The notes below the pieces were generated by a model. The model worked only from the letters and a program-made list of their open reading frames with translations, did no database searches and was not told the origin of the DNA. Positions 44,126 through 54,823 of a stretch of 64,000 nucleotides of DNA are shown one piece after another. Position 1 is the stretch's first letter, and each line of letters starts with the position of its first letter. The position numbers were made by a program, and so were the translations under genes. The DNA lies in assembly GCF_020520425.1 (NCBI RefSeq), contig NC_079487.1, positions 86,247,141-86,311,140 on the forward strand, in the 5' to 3' direction. The DNA is from Spinacia oleracea (lineage: Eukaryota; Streptophyta; Magnoliopsida; Caryophyllales; Amaranthaceae).

Positions 44126-46084
44126 TCATGTTATTTAAGTACTCACCTACGCTAAAGTGGCAGAGCTTGATACAAATAAATAAGGATTATTAAAAGGTAA
44201 GCAATGAAAACCAACAAAAAATACAAACTGACACCAAACACATCACCAAGATCCACAAAATACAAATCAAAATCACGCAAAATTCCCAGAATCTTACAGT
44301 TTGTTCTACATAAACCCTAACCCTAAATATATGGCCGTATAAATGACAAAGTACACTATATCTGGACCAAAAGAAAATCAAATTTTTCAGCATAAATACC
44401 AGATTAGTAGAACATTCAAATAATCATCAGAAAAAGTAGCATTTAATTTCCAATTTAACCTTATCCATCGACAAAATCCCTCAGAACAAAACCCTACATG
44501 ATCGATCTCAATCAAAGACAATCCCGACATCTGGAACAAAAATACCATAAATCAACTAACAAACACAATAACACCAAGGGAACACAATAATCCAGAATAA
44601 TTCCATCAAATACGAAGAGAACACAATAAACATATAATCCATAATACTTAAACCAAAATTTCAATGTGAGATCCATCTAAATTACTTCATTGTTCAACAT
44701 CACTACTGCATAATCAAAACAATCAATTTTAGGTAAATAGAGCTAAAGACACTGTTGCATCACAAATTAGACAACTCAATAACACCAAGAAAAATACTCC
44801 GAATAAACAATCTCTGAGATAATAAATTCAATAAAAAAAAAGCAATAAATCCTAATGTTTAATTAATAATATCAAAAACCTATAACTAACACCAAAGATG
44901 AACATCTAACAGGCCAATATTGTAAAAGGCGGCTTAAGATTGATTCAGTTAAAACAGAAAAGGCATATGAATAGATACATGAATCTTGAAGATAAATTAA
45001 CAATGGTGTTAACCAGATAAGGACGGTAACCACCTCTCATATTCTCTCCTGGTGTAGAGTTCATTAGCTTTGACATTTTCATCTAAAATCTGTAATATCC
45101 TGTTATTTTTATTGTTGTAACTTCCTATTATGTTTTTGGTTTCAATTTGTATGAATAAAATTGTAAAGTTTGTAAATTAATATTTTGATTATCACATTTT
45201 TTTTTTAAAATATTAGGGGCCCATTTTTAAGATTTGTACAAGATTAGAACAGGACCTACGAAAAGTTTAAGACGGCCTTGTTCATATGACCTGGTTTTAT
45301 ACCCGTTATACAGGAAACATGTATACAACTTCACACTCTCACACCACACTAACACTATCACTGGTTTTGGAATCTTTGTTAACCCACCCCTTTTGACTTC
45401 TCTGCCTCTGTTGGTAGTTCGCATTATTCCAACGGAAGAAAACAATCCAGTTTTATGACCCTGAATCCGTAGAAAGGCAAAGAGCATCAGGTTCTTCTAT
45501 TATTTTAGGAAGCATCTTCATGTACATCCAAAAGCCTTGGTGAACTGGATACCTATTGTTATTACTAGCTAATGAGTTGTGATATACAAACCCTGAAGCT
45601 CACATAACTTGTTTGTATTTCAGGCTAATAAAAGAGACAACACGTAGTGAAGGAGTTGCTTCGTAACCAACATCGGCTCTCTCCATGAACAATGCCCTAC
45701 AGTGGTGCCTCCAGCAAGTCGAGTTGGAGGAGGCAACGTTGGAGGACTACACTGATCAGTGATGTCTTTCAAAGATGTCTTCCTTTTGCCTAGCATGCTA
45801 CTGTATGTGTGAAAGTTAATTAGTGCCACGTAATGTATCATGACAATATGCATCTACACCTTTTGTAAGAAGACCTTATTTATGTTGCACTACTTTAGTA
45901 CTTAAACTATCCATTGCACCTTTTAGGTTACGTGTGCGTTAGAAAACTTGATGGAACCTACATTAATTTTTAACTATGTTTCTTGTCGTTTATTGTATAA
46001 ATGTCTCCAATATATAATTTTCATTCTCTAATTAGGCTTATGATTTGTATAATATTTCGGAAGATAGATATTTATAATTTGGGT
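44126..46084. other. Non-genic AT-rich stretch
   Basis: No exon of CesA or any other family was recognised. Small frames at 45227-45487 and 45620-45853 lack similarity. The 5' end of the + strand Helitron ending at 46118 and possibly of the minus-strand one starting at 23065 should lie in or near this region, but I could not place them. Confidence 0.4.
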
Positions 46085-46118
46085 GACAGTGCGCGCTAGC
46101 GCGTGGAGCAACAACTAG
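46085..46118 (+). mobile_element. Helitron 3' terminus (plus strand)
   Basis: GTGCGCGCTAGCGCGTGG (palindromic hairpin), GAGCAACAA, then CTAG at 46115-46118, followed by host T. It shares its last nine bases (AACAACTAG) and hairpin core with the minus-strand terminus at 23065. Confidence 0.75.
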
Positions 46119-46229
46119 TGAACCCAAAAGAGGCAACATCCAATGTCAAAACACTTTCCGATGTTGAAGGCCTCTATAAGTCTTTTGCTGGCACTCATGA
46201 CTCCTCTGATCCCGTTCTAGATGTCAAGG
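46119..46229 (+). other. Exon-like host sequence between Helitron and Tat element
   Basis: Open frame [20 protein letters not shown] / [16 protein letters not shown], ending in a clean splice donor AAG/GTATGT at 46230. The acceptor side would be beyond the Helitron. The gypsy element inserted 12 bases into the following intron. I do not recognise the protein. It is probably the coding exon of a host gene broken by both insertions. Confidence 0.45.
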
Positions 46230-46240
46230 TATGTACCTGT

Positions 46241-46745
46241 TGTACGGGGTCATATCCAGAGAGGACAGAACATTAATGACAGAGCAAACTCTGACACACA
46301 GGACACACCCAAGTCAAAGAAAGACTCTAAGCCCCAAGCCAAGCATACGCAACCCAGACAGATCAAACCTCCCCAGATCACATGTAGGACATAGAGCAGA
46401 GCCAGATAAAGTTGCATCAGTCCAAGAAAGGACCCGCAGGCTAAACGACAACGACAAAGAATAAAGTACATCGCCGTCATACACGTGGCGGCATCCAAAT
46501 AGGCCAAAGTACAGAATAGTACGCCTATAAATAGCACCCACATCACTCATGATGGGACACATTCTTACACACGGTACTTGCTCCACCTTCTCTCTATATT
46601 CCCTCTCTAAAGACTTCTTATCTATTTGCTGACTTAGGCATCGGAGGGGGTTTCCTCGGTTAAACCCCCGAGGTTAGCTCACGTTTGCTCTGCTTGACAG
46701 GGCCAAGGTGCTTCGGAACGTCCTCCCAGTTCCATACTCGGAACA
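46241..46745 (+). repeat. 5' LTR of the Tat element
   Basis: 505 bp from TGTACGGGGTCATATCCAG to CATACTCGGAACA. A TATA box CTATAAATA lies at 46525-46533. Confidence 0.95.
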
Positions 46746-46747
46746 AG

Positions 46748-46764
46748 TGGCGCTAGAAGGAGGG
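46748..46764 (+). other. Primer binding site of the Tat element
   Basis: TGGCGCTAGAAGGAGGG begins two bases after the LTR. It is in the position and TGGCGC form expected for plant gypsy elements. Confidence 0.7.
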
Positions 46765-49700
46765 AACTTCCCAGACCTTGCTTCTAAAAGACCTACCCTC
46801 TCACATAATAACTGAGTCAAGCGAACCGATAATCCAGCAGATAGAACCACCCACCTCAAAAAATAACCAGAAAACCACAAATGTACCCTTGTTCGGTATG
46901 CCTCAAAGTCTTGGTCCGCCAAGAGAGACACCACAACCCAGAGCTGTGGCAACCCCTAGCCAGGGCCAGGGTATCCCAATTCCAACCAGTGCCTCACTAG
47001 CACGATTGGGGGCACAGTTCTCACCCGACCAGATGCGCACAACCATAGAAGTCCTGACCTTCCTTACTCAAACAACACCACGAGCCCAGGTCATGAGGAC
47101 AGCCCTAGAGGTTGAGGTTGAGCAGAGGAGAAAACGTCCCAGACCCCAAAACAGTCCGAACGTCTGGAGGAGGAATCTGCAGCAGGAGATGGAAGGGGCT
47201 AACAGCCAAGAATATGAGGCAGAAAGTATCACGCCAAGCAGAGCTCAACCCCGAGCAAGGACCGAACAAGCACCCAGTCAGAGGCACCACTCCGGGTCAG
47301 GTATGCCAAATCCCACCCGAGCAATAGTTAAGCCTGATAATTCCCCCTTCTGTGATGAGATACTCTCGGAAAAAATGGAAAAGATAAAAATGCCCACCTG
47401 CAAATATTCCGGAAAGTCAGACCCAACGAATCACCTCTCTGCCTTTGGGGGACACATGATGCTATATACCAACACAGACTCTATGTGGTGTAAGGTCTTC
47501 CCTTCCACTCTGGAGGGGATAGCAGAGAGCTGGTTTGGTAAAATACCCAAAGGCACCATAACCTCTTTCCGGCAGTTAGCTATCTTGTTTCGCACCCAAT
47601 ATGTGGCAAACATTGCCAGAGAAAGGATGACAGGGGAGCTGATGTCAGTCATCCAAGGACCTCAGGAATCTCTGAGGGAATACATATCCAGATTTAATAT
47701 GGAGGCGTCGAATATACCCAAGTTACAGCAAGAGGTGGCAGTCCTGGCTATGATGACTGGTCTGCGGGATGGAGAATTCAAAAGCTATCTGGGCAGAAAG
47801 TCATTCACAACCCTGGCTGAGGTACTGGGGAAGGCAAATGAATTTATAAAAAGCGAAGAAATTGGCAGAGCAACCTCACGACGATATGTGGCAAGTGAGA
47901 ACAATTACGGCAGTCAAATCAAGAAAGAGCCATACAAAAAAGAATACCCAGACAAAAGAGAAAATCAGCAGCCCAGAAAAGATTGGCACGGGCAGGTCAG
48001 AGGAAGAGGTAATGAGTTTAAAACTGAAAAGCGAGGCAAATTCAACGAATACACTCCTTTGGTTGCATCCAGAACCCAGATTTTTGCTATCAGCAAGGAG
48101 GATGAGAAATGGCAGAGACCACCAAAAATGTACAACAAATACAGGGACACGAAGAAGTACTGTGATTTTTACAAGGATCATGGTCATCTCACAGAGGAGT
48201 GCACTCACTTGAAAGATAACATTGAGGACCTGATCCGAAGGGGGTACCTGACACAATTTAAGGCAAAAAGCTCGTATAGCAGGACCTACGAAAACAGGGA
48301 TGATGATGGTCGATTTGATAACAGAAAGACAGAGCAAAAGCAGAATCACCCAGCAGATCAGAAGAGGTCGAATGATATACTGGTCATAACAGGAGGACCA
48401 GTTTACGCTGGTACTACAGCCAGCGGTGCTAAGGCCAGTGTCAGCGAATTTAAACACCAGGTTAATTACCATAACTCAGGAAAATGGCCTGCCCCTCCAA
48501 AAATCCCACAGTGCACCTTTACGGAAGATGATTGTAAGGGCATAATTTATCCCCATGATGACCCAATGGTGTTAGCTCTGGATGTGGCTAACAGAAAAAT
48601 CCATCGAATCCTGATAGACGGAGGCAGCTCTGCGAACATTCTATTCTGGCCAGCTTTCCAAGAGCTGCAGATCGAAGAAAAACACGTAAAACCAGTTAAC
48701 TACCCAGTAATTGGTTTCACAGGGGCAACGGTGATACCAGAAGGAATAGTCAGCTTACCTGTCCAAATTGGGCAGGGGAAAGATATCAAGGATGTCATGG
48801 TTGATTTCATGATAGTGAAAGTACCTGCAGCATACAACGCCATTCTGGGCAGACCATTTATCCATGATGCAGGAGCAGTGGTGTCTACTTATCACCTCAC
48901 CATGATGTACACAACGAATGATAATAGATCAGCTAAGGTCAAGGGAAACCAAGAGCAGGCCAAGAGATGCTACCACACAGCCCTGAAACAACCACCCAGA
49001 CCCCCACCCCTGGCAGAGGCAGACATTCCCTTGTCCAGAAAGAGGAAGAGAGCAGAGCGTAAAAAAGACGCACTACTGGACATGGAAAATTTTGAGCATC
49101 GTGAAGAAGGACTGTTAACGCCGGCCCCAGCAGAAGAAACAGAGGAGATAGAACTGGAAGAAGGGGTAGAGGACAGAACATGCCGAATTGGCACAGATAT
49201 AGACCTTTCCCTGAGGGTAAATATCATCGATCTGTTGCGAGAGCACGCGGACATATTTGCTTTCTCTGCTGACGAAATGCCAGGGATTGATCCCAGCGTC
49301 ATGGTCCACAGGTTGAATGTTAACAGAGAAGTCAGGCCAGTAAAACAGAAGAAAAGAACTTTTTCGACAGAGAAAAATGTAGCCATCCAGGAAGAGATCA
49401 GCAAACTGCTAGCAGCCAAATTCATAGAAGAGTGTGACTACCCAGAATGGTTGGCTAACGTTGTGATGGTAAAGAAAGCGAATGGTCAATGGAGGATGTG
49501 CGTAGACTTTACAGACCTAAACAGGGCTTGTCCGAAGGATTGCTACCCGCTACCCAGGATAGATCAACTGGTGGATTCCACCAGCGGGCATGCTGAGTTT
49601 CATGGATGCCTTTTCGGGTTATCACCAGATCAGTTTGCTAGAATCAGACCGGAAAAAATCCGCCTTTATTACAGACGCTGGAGTTTACAACTACAGGGCT

Positions 49701-50361
49701 ATGCCGTTTGGTCTAAAGAACGCAGGGGCCACATACCAGAAACTGGTAGACAAAATATTCGCAGGACAAAAAGGCCGAAACGTGGAAGTGTATGTAGATG
49801 ACTCCATAGTCAAGAGCAAAAAGGAGGTTGATCACATTGAAGATCTGAAGGAAACCTTTGCAACATTGAGGCAATTTGGTATGAAGTTAAACCCAAAAAA
49901 ATGCGTGTTCGGTGTTAAGTCCGGAAAGTTTTTGGGGTTCCTGGTCAGTGAAAGAGGAATTGATGCCAATCCAGAAAAAGTAGAGGCCATACTCAACCTA
50001 CCAGAACCGAAAAACATACGAGACATCCAGAGGTTGACTGGGAAAATGGCAGCACTCACCAGGTTCATCAGCAAGTCCGCGGATAAGTCCCTCCCCTTTT
50101 TCCAGGTGCTAAAGGGAAATAAAACGTTTAAATGGGGAGAAGAGCAAGAGAAAGCATCCAAAGAGGTGAAGAACCATTTGAAGAGCCTCCCAACCATAGC
50201 CAGACCAGAAGTGGGGGACATATTGCAGCTATACATCTCTGCCTCCAAGAAAACTGTAGCAGCAGCTCTGGTAGTCGAGAAGAATAAAATCCAGCAGCCA
50301 GTCTACTTTGTCAGCCACATCCTCAACCCCGCAGAACAGAGGTACCCCCTGATTGAAAAAA

Positions 50362-51785
50362 CGGATATTTCATGAAATACCCCCGAGTTTTGCCTTAATT
50401 CACCAAATGCCCATCAAGTTCCAATAATTCACCACATACCCCTCACAAATGACTTAATACCCCAAATACCCCTCCATGACGTCATCATCCTCAATTAACT
50501 CAATTACCATCTAATTAACCCACTCATTTACCCATTTTTCCTAATTAACCCATTTTTGTCCTAATTAACCCATCTTCCTCTCACTTCTTTCGCCACTACC
50601 CCTTCTTCATCTCACTTCTTCCGCCACCACATCGCCCCCGTTTTCTCCCTCCTCGACCCCATCACCGCCGCCACCACCTCGCCCCCATTTACCATTTGTC
50701 GCCCCTCGCCTTTTCCTCCTCCCTCACGTCCTCCCTCCCTACATTACCACCACCGCCGCCACTCATCATCATCATCCGATCTCCTCCTCCGACAACACCA
50801 ACACCACCAGCCTCCTCTGACAACACCACGTACACCAAAATCGACGCCGGATCTCCTCCTCCGACAACACCAACACCACCAGCCTCCTCCGACTACACCA
50901 CGTACACTGAAATCGACGTCGGATCTCCTCCTCTGACAACACCAACACCACCAGCCTCCTCCGACAACACCACACCAAAATCGACGCCAGATCTCCTCCT
51001 CCGACAACACCAACACCACCAGCCTCCTCCAACAACACCACACCAAAATCGATGCCGGAAGAATCAAAGAGAACAATCGCCGCCGTCATCAAACCCAAAA
51101 CCACAAAAAACAACCGAAATCGACGCCGGAAGAATTGAAGAGAACAACCCACATGAACGAAGTTGGGTTCTCTTTCCTCCATCAATCCCAAACTCAATTT
51201 TCTCAACAAAAAACACCTGTTTTCGCACAAACCCCCTTTTATTTGCATCAAAATTAGCCATGTTCTTCACCCAATTCTTCAATGCTCGATTTTGGGTATT
51301 ATTATTCTTCACCCGATTTGTTGTATGTTGGGATTGCAATTGATGTGTGTGAATTAGCCGTAAATGGAAGAAGAAATGAGGGAGAGATAAAGATCTGGGA
51401 AGGTGAGGGAAGAAGGAAGGTGGTGAGGAGAGAGAGTGAAGAAGGGGGGCAGCCATGAAAATCTTTGAGGTGGGTGGTGGGTTAATGGAAGAAGGAAGGG
51501 GAGTGAGAAAAGAAAAAGAAATGGGTGGGTTAATGGGTTAACGGGTGGGTTAATATGTTAATGGGTGGGTTAATGGGTTATTGGGTGAGTTAATTAGGAA
51601 TTAGGAGGTTAATTAGGGATTATGTGAGTAATTAGATCGTAATTGGTTGATTATGAGGATGATGACGTCATGGAGGGGTATTTGGGGTATTAAGTCATTT
51701 GTGAGGGGTATTTGGTGAATTATTGGAACTTGATGGGCATTTGGTGAATTACGGCAAAACTCGGGGGTATTTCATGAAATATCCG
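50362..51785. mobile_element. Non-autonomous MULE with long inverted repeats, 9-bp duplication
   Basis: 1424 bp. Both ends start CGGATATTTCATGAAATACC, with inverted repeats of over 120 bp at high identity. TTGAAAAAA flanks both sides (50353-50361, 51786-51794). It interrupts the RNase H frame of the Tat pol at the codons for LIEK. Inside is a GC-rich part with about four 60-bp units (CCTCCTCCGACAACACCAAC..) encoding a Pro/Thr/Ser-rich frame (50696-51343). No transposase. The coding-like middle may be a captured host 5' region (Pack-MULE style) or simple repeat expansion. Confidence 0.9.
50790..51050. repeat. Tandem ~60-bp units inside the MULE
   Basis: Four imperfect copies of GATCTCCTCCTCCGACAACA followed by CCAACACCACCAGCCTCCTC and CGACAACACC. 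On the + strand they read SPPPTTPTPPASSDNTT. Confidence 0.8.
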
Positions 51786-53761
51786 TTGAAAAAATGGCCT
51801 TTGCAATCATGATAGCTGCCAGGAAATTGAAACCATACTTTGATGCACATAAAGTGCAAGTGTTAACCAATCAACCCTTAGAGAAGTCATTGCAAAGGTT
51901 AGATACTTCTGGTAGACTCCTGAAATGGGCAGTGGAACTCTCGGAATATGACATCGAGTACAAACCCAGAACCGCCATAAAAGCACAAGCACTGGCAGAC
52001 TTCATAGCAGAGGCATCGTACGAGGAGGAGGAAGAGCCATTGGGGACTTGGCAGATCTCGGTAGACGGCTCCGCTGCAGTCACAAGGTCAGGTGCAGGTA
52101 TCATAATGGTATCACCAGAAGGCAACGTTTTTGAATATGCTATAAAATTCAAATTCAAAGCTTCAAATAACGAAGCAGAGTATGAAGCAGCAATCACAGG
52201 AATCCAGATGTGCAAAGCAGCAGATGCTAAGAAAATAGTGCTCAAAACCGATTCGCAGCTGGTGGCCAGCCAATATAGAGGTGAATATGAAGCCAGAGAA
52301 CCGTCTATGCAGAGGTACTTGGCCTTGATGAAAGAAGCAGTAGCCCAGCTAGAGAGCTTTGAGATTCAACTGGTTCCCAGGGCAGAGAACAACCAAGCAG
52401 ACGCCTTGTCCAAATTAGCAAGTTCGACGTTATAGAACTTGGAAAGAACAGTGATGGTAGAGGTCCAGGAAGAAAAGAGCATCGACAAAAAGCCTGCAGT
52501 TAACTTCATTGACACTGAGCCACAGTGGTATGACTGTATAGTCTCATACAAGCTGGGAAGGGGCCTTCCCACGGCAGAGCAAGAGCAGAAAAAAGTAAAA
52601 CGAAACGAGCATTGGTTCGTCATTTACCAGGGTAAACTGTACAAGAAATCCTTTTCCTTGCCTCTGCTGAGATGTGTGTCAACAGAGGAGTCGCAACGAG
52701 TCATTGAGGAAATACACGAGGGAATATGTGGAAATCACATAGGTGGCAGGACATTAGCCTTGAAAGCTCTCAGAGCAGGATACTATTGGCCAACCATGGT
52801 AAGTGATTCTCAAGCATATGTTAAAAAGTGCGACAAGTGCTAGAAATTCGCCCCAGTGATCAACCAGCCCTCTAATGACTTACAGCCAATCATCAACCCT
52901 ATACCATTCGCCCAGTGGGGAATGGATATCCTGGGGCCATTCACAGCAGCGAGCGGAGGAAGAAAATTTCTGATCGTGGCAGTTGACTATTTTACTAAGT
53001 GGATTGAGGCAGAGCCCACTAAAAGCATAACAGCCAAGCGGATGAAGGACTTCATCTGGAAGAACATTGTGACAAGGTTCGGCATCCCAGAAAGTTTAGT
53101 CTTCGATCATGGAACACAGTTCGACTGCACTCCTATAAAGGATTACTGCGCTGAACTAAGAATAAAATTCGCATACGCATCTGTATGCCATCCCCAGAGC
53201 AATGGTCAGGCAGAGGCAGCAAATAAACAAATCCTGGGAGCACTGCGAAAGAAGGTAGAAGATTTTAAGGGTGCATGGGCCGACCTTATTCCAGAGATCT
53301 TGTGGTCCAACAGGACCACTGAAAAAGAAGCAACAGGGGAAAGTCCTTACAAACTAGCTTTTGGGGCTGAGGCGGTCCTGCCTGTCGAAGTGGGTCTACC
53401 TAGCTTTAGAGTGCAGTACTATGAGGAAGGCACTAATGAGCAGCGTATGAGGGAAGCATTAGATCTCTTACCAGAGGTCAGGCTGCAAGCAGAGCTCAGG
53501 TTGGCAGCGAACAAAGAAAAAATGAGCAGGGCATATAACAAGAGGGTAAAGCACAGACCTATGCAAGTGGGGGATCTGGTCCTCAGAAGAACAGCTGCCA
53601 CTGGAAAGGGAAAGGCAGAAGGAAAATTCACTGCCAACTGGGAAGGACCTTACCAGATCACAAAAGAGGTAGCCCTAGGCTCGTACCATCTAATGACGAT
53701 GGAAGGAAGAGAATTGAAGAACAGCTGGAATGCCAACATGCTAAAGAAATACTATGTATAG

Positions 53762-54008
53762 ACACAAGAAATTAATACTATAACAAGGCAATAGAAGCCA
53801 GAGTAGTTCTTTACTTTTGTAATTTTCCACGTTTACAAGCATAGTAAAAATTGGCCCAGCTACCTTCGATAAGAAGAAAACGCGTCAGGTCTCTTAGAAA
53901 AGTAAAAGGTGAATGGCTAAAACTCGTACAGAGAAAAAACGCTATCCACAAATAACTTGGTCTGATCAACCAAGTTATTGGGTGAGTTTTTCTCAACGAG
54001 ATTTAGGC
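53762..54008. other. Spacer after pol in the Tat element
   Basis: No gene seen. Untranslated part of the element before the tandem repeats. Confidence 0.4.
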
Positions 54009-54412
54009 GAAAACACTTCTCGAGTTTTGTCCTGGCCAAAGCCAGGACAATTCAATAATGCGCAGCCAAAGTAGGCTGGAGTAAATACGAAGACACTTCT
54101 TGAGTTTTGTCCTGGCCAAAGCCAGGACAATTCAATCATGCGCAGCCCAAAGTAGGCTGGAGTAAATACGAAGACACTTCTTGAGTTTTGTCCTGGCCAA
54201 AGCCAGGACAATTCAATCATGCGCAGCCCAAAATAGGCTGGAGTAAATACGAAAACACTTCTTGAGTTTTGTCCTGGCCAAAGCCAGGACAATTCAATGA
54301 TGCGCAGTCCAAAACAGGTTGAAGCGAATATAGAAATACTTCTTGAGTTTTGTCCTGGCCAAAGCCAGAACAATTTAACAAAACGCAGTCCAAAATGGGC
54401 TGGAAGAAGATA
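54009..54412. repeat. Five ~81-bp tandem units each with an 8-bp-stem hairpin
   Basis: Units begin GAAAACACTTCTTGAGTTTT and contain GTCCTGGCCAAAGCCAGGAC, a perfect 8-bp stem with CAAA loop (slightly decayed in the last copy), then ATTCAATCATGCGCAG and CAGGCTGGAGTAAATAC-like sequence. Between pol and the antisense gene, where Tat elements often carry tandem arrays. Confidence 0.9.
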
Positions 54413-54823
54413 CGGCAATACCCCATAAGCAGTAACACCTCATAAGCTCGGACAAGGCAAGAGCCAAAATGAAAGTGACAGTGCGCAACCTAGAATAGGC
54501 CAGAACAATCAAACACGCAAAGCAGGTCAAAAGGAAATATGGGGGAAGCAAAACAATAAAAATAGCAAGTAGAAAAACAAGGTAAAACGCAACATAAGCA
54601 CGACGAGTTAACAAACAATGGGACCGGCGGCTATACCTCAAAAACTTATGCAATGTACAGCCTTACAAAATGGCCACTGTCGATCAAAGCTAAAAACGAT
54701 AAATAGTATTTCCAGAAACAAATTTTTACTCTCCACGCAGGGAGGACAAAACCAACTAAAAGAAATAAACTATGCATTGGCTGAGGTAGTGCAAGATGAA
54801 CATGGGGACAGCCGCCTGTGCCA

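Larger units (their letters stand above)
46898..53761 (+). pseudogene. Tat gag-pol, broken by frameshift, two stops and a MULE
   Basis: Starts at ATG 46898 (MPQSLGPPRETPQPRAV). Gag domain near residues 150-330 (KYSGKSDPTNHLSAFGGHMM). CCHC-like region CDFYKDHGHLTEECTHLKD. Protease with the plant DGGS variant (ILIDGGSSANILFWPAF). Reverse transcriptase from QWRMCVDFTDLN; a one-base loss near 49590 shifts to LSFMDAFSGYHQ, with YVDD at 49790. The Ty3 RNase H is split at LIEK by the MULE (50362-51785) and resumes MAFAIMIAARKLK. Archaeal-type RNase H follows: SVDGSA, NNEAEYEA, KTDSQL, NQADALSKL. TAG at 52433 and 52841 each fit CAG to TAG. Integrase: H-x-H-C-C zinc region ending KKCDKC, core with WGMDILGPF, FDHGTQFD and the Glu in NGQAEAANKQ. 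The end is TAG at 53759. All catalytic motifs remain readable, so damage is recent. Confidence 0.9.

Noticed and set aside
46250..46952. Minus-strand frames in the Tat LTR and start of gag
   Set aside because: Shadow frames opposite LTR and gag; repeated in the 3' LTR at 58953-59289.
50696..51343. 215-aa Pro/Thr/Ser-rich frame as a real gene
   Set aside because: It lies in a non-autonomous MULE and is mostly 60-bp repeats with frame changes; coding status unsupported.
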